From JAWXCM01 sp034408745 (GTDB lineage Bacteria > Acidobacteriota > Terriglobia > Bryobacterales > Bryobacteraceae): a stretch of 64,000 bases of DNA. Of the stretch, positions 27,962 through 36,086 are shown one piece after another (the stretch's first letter is position 1; every line of letters starts with the position of its first letter). A program made the translations under genes and the position numbers. Under the pieces are notes generated by a model, which searched no databases, had not been told where the DNA came from, and was given only the letters and a program-made list of their open reading frames with translations. The DNA lies in the NCBI GenBank assembly GCA_034408745.1, contig JAWXCM010000054.1, forward strand, positions 5,095 through 69,094, written 5' to 3'.

Positions 27962-27999
27962 GGCGGGTCTGGGGACCCGCCGCAGGCCTGGGGGCCTGC
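27962..27999. repeat. Two tandem perfect hairpins after hemL
   Basis: GGCGGGTC-TGGG-GACCCGCC is directly followed by GCAGGCC-TGGG-GGCCTGC, with no base between them. Both have the same TGGG loop. There is no T-run, so they may be a terminator of unusual form for hemL or a dispersed palindromic element of this genome. Confidence 0.5.
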
Positions 28000-28033
28000 C
28001 CCCCCAATGTCAAGTTTTATCTGGGGCGGGAGA

Positions 28034-28513
28034 CTAGCCGTGAGGCTGGTTCCACCGGAGAAACTGCCAGGCGGAGAAGACGAGCACAGATCCGAAGAAC
28101 AGCAAGCTGGCTGCTATGACGGTACGGCGGCGGGTGGGGGTGAGCTCCCTCGCCTGCACGTTGATCGAGTTGGAGGTTTGCACGCTGAGGCGCACCTTTG
28201 TGGCGAAGCGGCCCTCAATTCGGTTGTCGACGAGAAGGACGTAGTCCCCGGCTTCGGGCACCACAAGCCGGATCCGTCCGTCGTTTTGGAAGCCGCTGCT
28301 GAAAATCGGGCGGAAGGAGCGGCCGCGCTGGAGACGTTCGGCCTCAGACCGTGCCGCGATCAGGACCTGAACACGCGAACCGTGGATTACCTCGAACTGC
28401 CCTTCGACTGTAGTGTTGTGTTGCGGAATCGGGAGGTCGACCGCTACCCAGCGCGCGGGTGGCACCTCAAGCAGGGCATTGCTCATCAGCGCGGCGAAGG
28501 CAAGCAGCAGCAT
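28034..28513 (-). CDS. Exported single-pass membrane protein, unknown
   Basis: A 159-residue protein with an N-terminal signal sequence (MLLLAFAALMSNALL), a beta-rich extracytoplasmic domain (VDLPIPQHNTTVEGQFEVI, then GDYVLLVDN) and one C-terminal helix (VIAASLLFFGSVLVFSAWQFL). The layout resembles a GOLD-like or small sandwich domain held in the membrane. Its ATG shares one base with the TGA of the ABC transporter gene (TGATG), so it is coupled to that gene and may be an accessory subunit. Family not recognised. Confidence 0.65.
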   Translation of the reverse strand: MLLLAFAALMSNALLEVPPARWVAVDLPIPQHNTTVEGQFEVIHGSRVQVLIAARSEAERLQRGRSFRPIFSSGFQNDGRIRLVVPEAGDYVLLVDNRIEGRFATKVRLSVQTSNSINVQARELTPTRRRTVIAASLLFFGSVLVFSAWQFLRWNQPHG

Positions 28514-30345
28514 CAGCGATAGCCCGCTGCCTGGAGTTCAAACAACTCCGAGTAACGGCCTCCGCCAGCCACCAGATCTTCGTGCGACCCCTGCTCGACG
28601 ATTTGCCCGGCTTCGAGAACCAGAATGCGATCGGCCATTCGCACGGTCGAGAATCGATGGGAGATCAAAACGGCCATCTTGCCGCGGGTGAGCGTTGTGA
28701 ACTGCCGGAACACCTCGAACTCGGCGCGAGCGTCCAGTGAGGCTGTCGGCTCATCCAGCACCAGGACCTGCGCGTCGCGCATGTAGGCTCGGGCGAGCGC
28801 GATCTTTTGCCACTGCCCGGCTGAGAGATCGACGCCGCCATCGAACCTGCGGCCCAGCATCTGCTCGAAACCGGCGGGAAGCGCGTCGATAACTGAGCCG
28901 GCGCGAGCCTGAGCGGCAGCCTGCTGGATGCGGCCACGGTCGTCGAGCGCTTCCACGCGCCCGAGCCCAATGTTGTCCGCGGCGGTCATGTCGTAGCGCA
29001 TGTAGTCCTGGAAGATCACTCCGATCTCCCGGCGCAGGTCATCGACATCATAGTCGCGGAGGTCCACACCGTCCAGCAGGATCTCCCCGGCGACGGGGTC
29101 GTAGAGCCGGGAGAGTAGCTTCACAATGGTTGTCTTGCCTGCGCCGTTTTCGCCGATCAGCGCGATTCGTTCTCCGGCTTCAATGCGGAATGACACACGG
29201 TCGAGGACCCGCTTCTCTGAGCCTGGATAGCTAAACGAGACATTGCGGAATTCGTAGCCCGACCGAATCGGCCGTGGTGCGGGAATCGCGTCAGGCTTCG
29301 AGGCAATGCGCGGTTGGGTGCGGAAGAAATCGAACAGGTCCTCAAGGAACATGGCCTGCTCGGCAACGTTGGAGAATGTCGAGAAGATCTGCTCCATCAG
29401 GCCACGGGAGCGGGCGAAAGCGGCGGTGAGGAAGGTCAGATCGCCGACAGAGAGCGCGCCCGTCATGGTGCGATGCAGGATGATCGCGTAAGCCGAATAG
29501 TAGCCCGCTGTGGGGAGAATGTTGAGCAGCGTCCCGGTCGCAGCCTTGCGAATGGCGAGCCGCTTGTTCTCGTCATAAAAGCGTTCAAACAGAACGCGTG
29601 CGCGCTCAGTGAGATACGGGCCGAGCCCGAAAATTTTCACCTCTTTCGCGCTGTTGTTGCTGGCGCCGAGCATCCGCAGGTAGTCGAGCTGCCTGCGCTC
29701 AGGCGTCCAGCGGAAGAGCAGGGAATAGCTCAGCATGGCGAATCGAGTTTCGCCGAGGAACACGGGTACAAGTGCCAGAGTCAGCAGGGGCAAAAACCAG
29801 GGCGAGAACCACACGATGCTGGCGGAGAGGCTGAGCAGGGTGATGAACTGCTGGCACATTCCGGCGAGCGAGGCCAGCATGCCGAGGCGGCCAGTGGTCT
29901 GCCTGCGTGCTCGCTCCATCTTGTCGTAGAAGACAGGGTCCTCAAAGGAGATCAGGTCGAGCTTCCCCGCGTGTTCCATCATTCGCAGGCTGATGACGTT
30001 GGTGAAGCGGTCCCCGAGGAGGCTGTCGAGCAGGCCGATGGCACGGCCAATGACATCAATGGATACCGCGAGTCCGGCCTCGGCGGCCAGCAACGCCCAG
30101 ACCTCGGGAACGTCGCCGCCGGTATGCGAGACCAGAGCGACGACGTTATCAATGATTAGGCGCGCGATCCAGAGCATCGCCACAGGGATCAGGGAGGAGA
30201 CGAGGCGCAGTGCAAGACTCGACAAGGCGAGCCACTGGCCAGTCTCGCGGACCATCAGGAGAAGCGGCGGAATGTTTCGGAGGGCGGCGATCCGGTCCCG
30301 CCACCCGGATGCGGACTCCTTCGTTGGTGCAACGGGCGGGTGCAA
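28513..30345 (-). CDS. ABC exporter, fused membrane and ATPase domains
   Basis: A 610-residue half transporter of the MsbA/LipA-exporter type. Residues 1-350 hold the six-helix membrane domain (for example FWSALR-like segments around LVSSLIPVAMLWIARLIIDN). Residues 360-605 hold the ATPase, with Walker A GENGAGKTT, Q-loop VIFQDYMRYDMTAADNIGLG, signature LSAGQWQKIALARA (LSAGQ instead of LSGGQ) and Walker B VLVLDEPTASLD. The first codon is a TTG at 30345, because the N-terminal LRNIPPLLLMV segment is characteristic of the family. The cargo is unknown. It is coupled to the small exported protein downstream. Confidence 0.88.
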   Translation of the reverse strand: MHPPVAPTKESASGWRDRIAALRNIPPLLLMVRETGQWLALSSLALRLVSSLIPVAMLWIARLIIDNVVALVSHTGGDVPEVWALLAAEAGLAVSIDVIGRAIGLLDSLLGDRFTNVISLRMMEHAGKLDLISFEDPVFYDKMERARRQTTGRLGMLASLAGMCQQFITLLSLSASIVWFSPWFLPLLTLALVPVFLGETRFAMLSYSLLFRWTPERRQLDYLRMLGASNNSAKEVKIFGLGPYLTERARVLFERFYDENKRLAIRKAATGTLLNILPTAGYYSAYAIILHRTMTGALSVGDLTFLTAAFARSRGLMEQIFSTFSNVAEQAMFLEDLFDFFRTQPRIASKPDAIPAPRPIRSGYEFRNVSFSYPGSEKRVLDRVSFRIEAGERIALIGENGAGKTTIVKLLSRLYDPVAGEILLDGVDLRDYDVDDLRREIGVIFQDYMRYDMTAADNIGLGRVEALDDRGRIQQAAAQARAGSVIDALPAGFEQMLGRRFDGGVDLSAGQWQKIALARAYMRDAQVLVLDEPTASLDARAEFEVFRQFTTLTRGKMAVLISHRFSTVRMADRILVLEAGQIVEQGSHEDLVAGGGRYSELFELQAAGYR

Positions 30346-30417
30346 GATTCCAGTGTAGCGGCCCAGGGTGTAGCAAAACGCCGACGGTTTGGGTCATATA
30401 GTGCAGAGACCGACACA

Positions 30418-31107
30418 ATGATTCGCAAACTCATGTTCCTTGCGGCGCTCGCCGTCCTTCCGATGCTGGCCCAGACGACAGCGCGCCGAGGCTATATTGC
30501 GGCTTATGGGGAAGCTTCCGTCTCGGTACGTCCCGATATGGCGACCGTCAATCTTGGTGTCCTGACGACGGCGCAGTCGGCCACCGATGCCGCGGCGAAG
30601 AATGCGGATCAGGCGGCCGCGGTGATCGCGGCGCTTCGAACCGTACTCGGCGCAGGTGCCGAAATTCGAACCGTCAACTACTCCGTTGGCCCGACTTATC
30701 AGTACCCGCCGGGCGGTGGACAGCCTGTGTTGACGGGCTTCCAGGTGACCAACATCGTTCAGGCGACCATTAATGACACGGCTCTGATCGGCCGCGTCAT
30801 TGATGCGGGAATCACCGCGGGCGCCAACCGGATCGACGGAATCAGCTTCGGTCTCAAAGATGAGGATCCGGTGCGGGCTCAGGCGCTTCGTGCGGCGGCC
30901 CAGAAGGCTCGCCAGAAGGCTGACAGCATCGCCGGCGGGCTGGGTGTGCGGACCGGCGCGGTGATCGCGGCGGATGAGGGGTATCAGAGCTCACGCGTCG
31001 CAACCACCACCGAGCGCGTGGGACTGGCTGCCGCCGCGACTCCGATCGAGACGGGCACCATGACCGTGAGGGCCACAGTCACCCTGCAGTTAGAAGTGGT
31101 TCAGTAA
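30418..31107 (+). CDS. SIMPL-domain (DUF541) periplasmic protein
   Basis: A 229-residue exported protein with a signal peptide (LMFLAALAVLPMLAQ) and one SIMPL domain. Signature parts are GEASVSVRPDMATVNLGV, the segment VNYSVGPTYQYPPG and the helix AQALRAAAQKARQKADSIA, with TMTVRATVTLQLEV at the end. The family includes E. coli YggE, linked to oxidative stress. The start is the ATG at 30418. The frame open to 30340 lacks a signal sequence. The gene ends at the terminator at 31128. Confidence 0.85.
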   Translation: MIRKLMFLAALAVLPMLAQTTARRGYIAAYGEASVSVRPDMATVNLGVLTTAQSATDAAAKNADQAAAVIAALRTVLGAGAEIRTVNYSVGPTYQYPPGGGQPVLTGFQVTNIVQATINDTALIGRVIDAGITAGANRIDGISFGLKDEDPVRAQALRAAAQKARQKADSIAGGLGVRTGAVIAADEGYQSSRVATTTERVGLAAAATPIETGTMTVRATVTLQLEVVQ

Positions 31108-31127
31108 ACAGCTTTCTTCCCGAGAAC

Positions 31128-31163
31128 GGGCGGCGAATTCCGTTACTGCGCCGCCCGCCTTTT
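31128..31163 (+). terminator. Intrinsic terminator inside the 3' end of msrA
   Basis: GGGCGGCG pairs with CGCCGCCC and is followed by GCCTTTTTG, so it ends the SIMPL transcript. The stem overlaps the last codons of the convergent msrA (which stops at 31143). Confidence 0.75.
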
Positions 31164-31688
31164 TGTCTCGAAAGTACTCCGAAATTTCTTCACCTTTGGC
31201 GCGACCACGAACATGCAGTAGCCTTGCAGCGAGTGCTGGGCGAAGTAGTTCTGGTGGTAATCTTCGGCTGGCCAGAACGTCTCGGCAGGCACGATTTGCG
31301 TGACGACAGAGGCCGAAAATGCGCGGTCCCGCTCCAGTTCCGCGACGGTGTCTTCCGCGATTTGGCGCTGCTTCTCAGAGTGGAAGAAGATCGCGGATCG
31401 GTACTGGGATCCCACGTCACTACCCTGGCGGTCCTTCGTCGTCGGATCGTGAATCACGAAGAATACTTCCAGGATTTCGCGGAACGAGGTGATGTCGGGA
31501 TCGAAGGTGAGCTGAACCACTTCGGCATGTCCGGTTGTTCCTTCGCACACTCTGCGGTAGTCCGGGTTGTCGACATGGCCGCCCATGTAGCCCGACACCA
31601 CCGATTCCACTCCCTCCATCTCCAGATACACTGCTTCCAGGCACCAGAAGCAGCCTCCGCCCAGCGTGGTAATTTCGCGATTCGGCAT
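31143..31688 (-). CDS. msrA: MsrA, peptide-methionine (S)-S-oxide reductase
   Basis: A 181-residue enzyme of standard MsrA size. The catalytic motif GGGCFWCLEAVY and the segments GYMGGHVDNPDY, TGHAEVVQLTFDP and SQYRSAIFFHSEKQ are intact. It repairs methionine-S-sulfoxide in proteins using thioredoxin. The catalytic residue is an ordinary Cys, not selenocysteine. Its end overlaps the terminator of the convergent SIMPL gene, a pairing that may serve oxidative stress. Confidence 0.96.
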   Translation of the reverse strand: MPNREITTLGGGCFWCLEAVYLEMEGVESVVSGYMGGHVDNPDYRRVCEGTTGHAEVVQLTFDPDITSFREILEVFFVIHDPTTKDRQGSDVGSQYRSAIFFHSEKQRQIAEDTVAELERDRAFSASVVTQIVPAETFWPAEDYHQNYFAQHSLQGYCMFVVAPKVKKFRSTFETKRRAAQ

Positions 31689-31721
31689 AAAGAGTGAGAT
31701 GCATGTGCGGGCCGTTCGGCG

Positions 31722-32651
31722 TCAGTTCGGCAGAATTTCGTAACGCACGAAGGCGAAACGCCTGCTGTCGGGCGCCCAGGAGTTCACGTTGATGGTGCCC
31801 TGTCCGCCGAAGACCGACTTCAGGACCCGGATCTTCGAGACGTCGGGCTTGCCATCTTTGAGCGTCGGCATTAGCCGGAGCTGGACGTTCTGGTTGGCGG
31901 GGTGACCTTTGGTGCCCTTCGGAAATGACACGATGACGTACCACTTGCTGTCAGGCGACGGGTGTGGGAACCAGTCCTCCATGTCGTCGCTGGTGATTCG
32001 CTCGGCTAGCTTGTCGTCCGGGCCGCCGCCTGACGCGGGGATGCGCCACACGTCCCAGGAGCCGGAACGGTCGGAATTGAAGTAGATCCACTTGCCGTCG
32101 GGCGAATAGTCGGGGCCGTCGTCGTAGCCGGCATGCGACGTGAGGCGCTGCTCCTCGCCACCGCCGACGGGAATGCCGAACAGGTCGAAGTTGCCGTTCC
32201 GCTGGGCGCAGAAGGCGAGGGTTTTGCCGTCGGGCGACCAGCCGTGATAGTAGCTGGGCGTCGCGTTGGTGATCTGCTTCGGCGTTCCTCCGCTGGACGG
32301 CAACGTGTACATCTGCCCGGCTGAGATGACGAACGTCTTGCCGTCTGGCGAGATGCCGTGATCATTATTGACGCGGCTGATTGTGCCGGAGTCCACCTCC
32401 ACTGGCTGGCCACCGGAGACGGACAGCTTCCAAAGCTTGCCACCGGAGTTGAGCAGCAGGTACTTGCCATCGGGCGACCAGTTCGGCGCTTCGAAGAGTT
32501 TGTCGGCGGAATAGACGACCTTCTCCCTGCCTTTGAGGTCGAGAATGGCGACGTGGCTCCGCACCTTTGGTCGGGGCGGCTGCGGTTTCGACGGCTGTTG
32601 TGCGAGGGCGAGCGCCGGCACAAGTAGCAGGGAGGCGACGAACTGAGTCAT
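31722..32651 (-). CDS. TolB-like secreted propeller protein (PD40 repeats)
   Basis: A 309-residue protein with a signal peptide (FVASLLLVPALALAQQ) and about five WD40-like PD40 repeats built around SPDGKxxxF (NWSPDGKYLLLNSGG, GWSPDGKTLAFCA, DYSPDGKWIYFNS). It resembles the TolB propeller and the DPP/peptidase N-terminal propellers, but no protease domain follows. The start ATG at 32651 overlaps the glgC stop (ATGA). Its role is not evident. It may bind a periplasmic protein or polysaccharide. Confidence 0.8.
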   Translation of the reverse strand: MTQFVASLLLVPALALAQQPSKPQPPRPKVRSHVAILDLKGREKVVYSADKLFEAPNWSPDGKYLLLNSGGKLWKLSVSGGQPVEVDSGTISRVNNDHGISPDGKTFVISAGQMYTLPSSGGTPKQITNATPSYYHGWSPDGKTLAFCAQRNGNFDLFGIPVGGGEEQRLTSHAGYDDGPDYSPDGKWIYFNSDRSGSWDVWRIPASGGGPDDKLAERITSDDMEDWFPHPSPDSKWYVIVSFPKGTKGHPANQNVQLRLMPTLKDGKPDVSKIRVLKSVFGGQGTINVNSWAPDSRRFAFVRYEILPN

Positions 32652-33865
32652 TGTGATTTTCCTGAAACGACAACAATACCGGATTCGGTAATGTGATGAC
32701 CATTGGCCCGGTCCTGTTCGGGATCGAGGCCGATCACGCTGGATTCGGGGATATCGACATTGGCGTCGATGATAGCGCGGCGAATACGGGAATAGCGGCC
32801 CACCTGCGTGTTGCTGAGGATGATGGCCCCCTCGACTTCGCAATAACTGTTCACGCGAACGCCTGGGGAAAGGACACTGTGCATGACCCGTCCACCTGAC
32901 ACGATGCAGCCTGGGGAAACGATGGAATCCATGGCGACCCCCATCCTGCGGCCTTCCTGGGCGAACACGAATTTAGCCGGAGGCTGCTGGACGAGATGGG
33001 TGCGAATCGGCCAGCGTGCGTCATATAAGTTGAATTCCGGGATGACGGCCACCAGGTCCATGTTGGCCTCGTAATAGGCATCGAGGGTTCCGACATCGCG
33101 CCAGTACCGCGCCGACTTGTCGTTAAGGTCGCGAAAATCGTAGGCGGAGACGCGATATTTCGACATGGCGTCGGGCAGGACGTTTTTGCCGAAGTCGTGT
33201 GCGGAATCGGGCTTTTCGGCGTCAGCGCGGAGCAGATCGGTCAGAACCTGCCGGCGGAACACATAAATGCCCATTGAAGCGCTGACCATCTCCTCGTTAA
33301 ATACGCTGGGTACCGGGTTGCCGTGCTGTGGTTTCTCCTCGAAGCCGCGGATGGTGTAATTCGGAGCGATGTCGCAGATTCCAAAGCGCGTCGCCTCAGC
33401 CGGGCTTACCTGGATGGTCGCGATAGTGATGTCGGCGTTCTGGCGGTGATGCCAGTCGATCATCTCGTGATAGTTCATCTTGTAGATGTGATCCCCGGAC
33501 AGGATCAGGACGTCGTCGGGACGCTCCACTTCGATGCTCTCGAGGTTTTGGTACACGGCATCGGCGGTGCCCAGATACCAGCCGTCGTGTACGCGCTTCA
33601 TGGGTGGGATGACTTCAATAAACTCGCCTACTTCGGAGGGCAGGAAATACCAGCCGCCCCTCAAGTGGCGAATTAATTCCAGCGCTTTGTATTGCGTAAG
33701 GATAAAAATGTGGCGGATATCGGAATTCAGGCAGTTGGAAAGTGTGAAGTCGATGATGCGGTACATTCCGCCGAAACTGACTGCTGGTTTCGCGGTGTTG
33801 CGAGTGAGCGGAGAGAGGCGTTCGCCCGCTCCGCCGGCAAGAAGCACGGCAAGCACGTTGTCCAT
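32648..33865 (-). CDS. glgC: GlgC, glucose-1-phosphate adenylyltransferase
   Basis: A 405-residue ADP-glucose pyrophosphorylase. The nucleotide-binding motif LLAGGAGERLSPLTRNTAKPA, the substrate motif YRIIDFTLSN and the C-terminal left-handed helix repeats (SPGCIVSGGRVMHSVLSP) are all visible. It makes ADP-glucose for glycogen synthesis. It overlaps the TolB-like gene by four bases. No other glg gene is in the window. MutM is 12 bases upstream on the same strand, so these genes appear to be co-transcribed. Confidence 0.95.
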   Translation of the reverse strand: MDNVLAVLLAGGAGERLSPLTRNTAKPAVSFGGMYRIIDFTLSNCLNSDIRHIFILTQYKALELIRHLRGGWYFLPSEVGEFIEVIPPMKRVHDGWYLGTADAVYQNLESIEVERPDDVLILSGDHIYKMNYHEMIDWHHRQNADITIATIQVSPAEATRFGICDIAPNYTIRGFEEKPQHGNPVPSVFNEEMVSASMGIYVFRRQVLTDLLRADAEKPDSAHDFGKNVLPDAMSKYRVSAYDFRDLNDKSARYWRDVGTLDAYYEANMDLVAVIPEFNLYDARWPIRTHLVQQPPAKFVFAQEGRRMGVAMDSIVSPGCIVSGGRVMHSVLSPGVRVNSYCEVEGAIILSNTQVGRYSRIRRAIIDANVDIPESSVIGLDPEQDRANGHHITESGIVVVSGKSQ

Positions 33866-33877
33866 TTCGAAACCACT

Positions 33878-34654
33878 TTACCGCTGACAGACCGGGCAGT
33901 AGTGAGTTCCGCGCTGGGCCACGACAATTTTACGGAGGGGCGTGCCGCAGACCAGGCAGGGAAGACCTTTGCGTCCGTACACACGGTGACGCAACTGGAA
34001 ATCGCCCTTACGGCCCTCGGTGTCGACGTAGTCGGACACAGACGACCCGCGGTGTTCAACGGCCTCCGCCAGGACCTCCTGCACCACCTGGATCAGCCGC
34101 GACGCCCGGGGAGCGGCGATACGGTCGGCGCGGCGGCGGGGGTGAATGCCGGCACGAAACAGGGACTCATCGGCATATATATTTCCGACTCCCGCGAAGA
34201 TGGACTGATTTAATAAAACCGCTTTAATCGGCGCTTTTCGACGCAGTAACTCGGGGGAAAGGACGGAATTCAGAGCGTCGGGCCCAAGACGGTCCGTCCT
34301 GTCTGTCGCCTCACTGTATTCGATGCTGCCGAACATGCGCGGATCGTCATAGACGAGGGCGGCGCCGTCGAGCTGGAAGATGGCCCGGGTATGGGGAGTG
34401 ATCGGCGAATCGAACCGCAGCTGGCCGGTCATGCCGAGGTGGATGGTAAGGAAGCCGCGTTCCAGCCCGATCAGGATGAACTTGCCGTGGCGGGTCACTT
34501 CGCGAACGCGCTGGCCTGTTACCGCACCGGGAACATCGTGTTTCGAGTAGCGAACGATGCGCTGCTTCAGGATCTCGGCCGAGACGATATGCCGTCCCGT
34601 CAGGCGCGGCGCCAGTGAGCGGACGATGGTCTCGACTTCGGGCAATTCTGGCAT
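33878..34654 (-). CDS. mutM: MutM (Fpg), formamidopyrimidine-DNA glycosylase
   Basis: A 258-residue base-excision repair enzyme. The N-terminal catalytic PELPEVETIVRSL (Pro2 nucleophile, Glu3), the helix-two-turn-helix (LLNQSIFAGVGNIYADE) and the C-terminal zinc finger (CLVCGTPLRKIVVAQRGTHY, then CPVCQ) are complete. It removes 8-oxoguanine and formamidopyrimidines. The ATG at 34654 shares one base with the stop of the Rieske gene (TGATG). Sequence upstream in this frame does not match the family and is discarded. Confidence 0.96.
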   Translation of the reverse strand: MPELPEVETIVRSLAPRLTGRHIVSAEILKQRIVRYSKHDVPGAVTGQRVREVTRHGKFILIGLERGFLTIHLGMTGQLRFDSPITPHTRAIFQLDGAALVYDDPRMFGSIEYSEATDRTDRLGPDALNSVLSPELLRRKAPIKAVLLNQSIFAGVGNIYADESLFRAGIHPRRRADRIAAPRASRLIQVVQEVLAEAVEHRGSSVSDYVDTEGRKGDFQLRHRVYGRKGLPCLVCGTPLRKIVVAQRGTHYCPVCQR

Positions 34655-34962
34655 CAGGGCAACTCTATGTGAACGATTCCCGCGGTGTCGACCGTGACCG
34701 GATACGTGGCTATCGGGCAGTCGGGCGCGAACTCTGAGACTCCGGTTCGAACGTCGAATTCCCACAGGTGCCAGGGGCATACCAGCTGATATCCATGTAC
34801 CGCTCCGTGGCCCAGTGGTCCGTTCCGGTGCGGGCAGTCGCCGGAAACCGCGTAATACGCGCCCTGGGTATTGCAAACCGCATAGGTGCGTCCTGAAATG
34901 AGTACTTCCTTCACAGTACCAGGCGGCAGGTCCTCCACGGAAATCGCCGGAATTGATGGCAT
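34654..34962 (-). CDS. Rieske-type [2Fe-2S] ferredoxin
   Basis: A 102-residue soluble Rieske domain, similar to NirD or dioxygenase ferredoxins. The ligands are GDCPHRNGPL (Cys-x-His) and LVCPWHLWEFD (Cys-x-x-His). It carries electrons to an unidentified partner. The start is the ATG at 34962, only 15 bases from the divergent start at 34978, so the promoters of the two genes must lie inside each other's coding sequence. It is coupled to mutM downstream. Confidence 0.88.
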   Translation of the reverse strand: MPSIPAISVEDLPPGTVKEVLISGRTYAVCNTQGAYYAVSGDCPHRNGPLGHGAVHGYQLVCPWHLWEFDVRTGVSEFAPDCPIATYPVTVDTAGIVHIELP

Positions 34963-34977
34963 AATAGAGACCGTATC

Positions 34978-35961
34978 ATGAGATTCGCTACGACTATTGT
35001 CCTGATGTTCCTGGGACTGTTGGCGGGTTGTAATTCTGCTCCGAAGCAAAAGCCTGTTGTCGGCGTCGTGCCGAAGGGTGCCAATCATATCTTCTGGCAG
35101 GCGGTGCATGCGGGTGCGAATAAGGCGGCGTCCGAGTACGGACTGGAAGTGGAGTGGAATGCTCCCACACTGGAGATCGACTCCAGCCGCCAGATTGCGA
35201 TTGTAGACTCGATGGTCAACCGGAAGCTGGCCGGGATTGCGCTTGCTCCGGTGGACCGCGCCGCGCTGGTGTCGGTTGTGGAGCGTGCGGCCGGGATGTC
35301 GATTCCGGTGGTGATCTTCGATTCCGATATCGACACCAGGAAGCGGTTGACCTATGTGTCGACCAACAACCGCGAGGGTGGCCGCCTGGCTGCCGGTGAA
35401 CTCGGCCGGCTGATGTTCGCGGAGGGTAAAGTCGCGATTATCGGCTTCATGCCCGGCAGTGCGTCGACCATGGAGCGCGAAGAAGGGTTTCGGCAGGAGT
35501 TGAAGGCAAAATTTCCGAAGATTCAAATCGTCCAGACGGCATACGGCATGGCCGATCGGGCCAGGGCAATGGCTGTTACGGAGAATATCCTCACGGCGCA
35601 CCCCGATTTAGGGGGCCTCTTTGCCGACAATGAATCGAGCTCCGCGGGAATGATGCAGGCGCTGAAGGCTCGAAAGACGCGCAAGGTTCGCACCGTCGGT
35701 TTTGACTCCAATGACCAGTTGATTCAGGACTTACAGGTCCGCGCGCTGGACGCGATGGTGCTTCAGGATCCGTTCAAGATGGGCTACGAGTCAGTGAAAG
35801 CGATCGCCATGAAACTGGCGGGGCAACAGCCTCCGGCAGAGATCGATTCGGGCGTGTATCTGGTGGGGCGGCTCGACATGGAGAAGCCGGATATTGTGCA
35901 GCTGCTACGACCGGATCTGTCGCGCTGGCTGAGCTCGGCAAAGCCTGCGAACTCGCAGTAG
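34978..35961 (+). CDS. Sugar-binding lipoprotein of an ABC importer (orphan)
   Basis: A 327-residue periplasmic binding protein of the ribose/LacI fold (Peripl_BP_4). The lipoprotein signal ends in LLAGC, giving a lipidated N-terminal cysteine. Fold landmarks include VVGVVPKGANHIFWQAVHAGA, VVIFDSDIDTRKR, and TVGFDSNDQLIQDLQ. No permease or ATPase gene is near, so it serves an importer encoded elsewhere or acts as a sensor component. The ligand is probably a sugar. A tRNA gene follows 39 bases later. Confidence 0.85.
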   Translation: MRFATTIVLMFLGLLAGCNSAPKQKPVVGVVPKGANHIFWQAVHAGANKAASEYGLEVEWNAPTLEIDSSRQIAIVDSMVNRKLAGIALAPVDRAALVSVVERAAGMSIPVVIFDSDIDTRKRLTYVSTNNREGGRLAAGELGRLMFAEGKVAIIGFMPGSASTMEREEGFRQELKAKFPKIQIVQTAYGMADRARAMAVTENILTAHPDLGGLFADNESSSAGMMQALKARKTRKVRTVGFDSNDQLIQDLQVRALDAMVLQDPFKMGYESVKAIAMKLAGQQPPAEIDSGVYLVGRLDMEKPDIVQLLRPDLSRWLSSAKPANSQ

Positions 35962-36000
35962 GGTGTGCTATAAAAGTAAGAGTTTCGGTTCGCTGCATGG

Positions 36001-36076
36001 GCCACCCTAGCTCAGTTGGTAGAGCATCTCATTCGTAATGAGAGGGTCGTCGGTTCGACTCCGACGGGTGGCTCCA
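36001..36076 (+). tRNA. tRNA-Thr (anticodon CGT)
   Basis: A complete cloverleaf: acceptor GCCACCC/GGGTGGC, D-arm GCTC/GAGC, anticodon arm TCTCA-TTCGTAA-TGAGA (anticodon CGT reads ACG), T-arm GTCGG-TTCGACT-CCGAC and an encoded CCA end. Confidence 0.98.
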
Positions 36077-36086
36077 GACTTCCATC

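Noticed and set aside
31143..31688. MsrA as a second selenoprotein
   Set aside because: The catalytic codon gives Cys (GGGCFWC), and there is no in-frame TGA or hairpin.
34655..34876. N-terminal extension of MutM
   Set aside because: The catalytic Pro must be residue 2 after Met removal, so the start has to be 34654.
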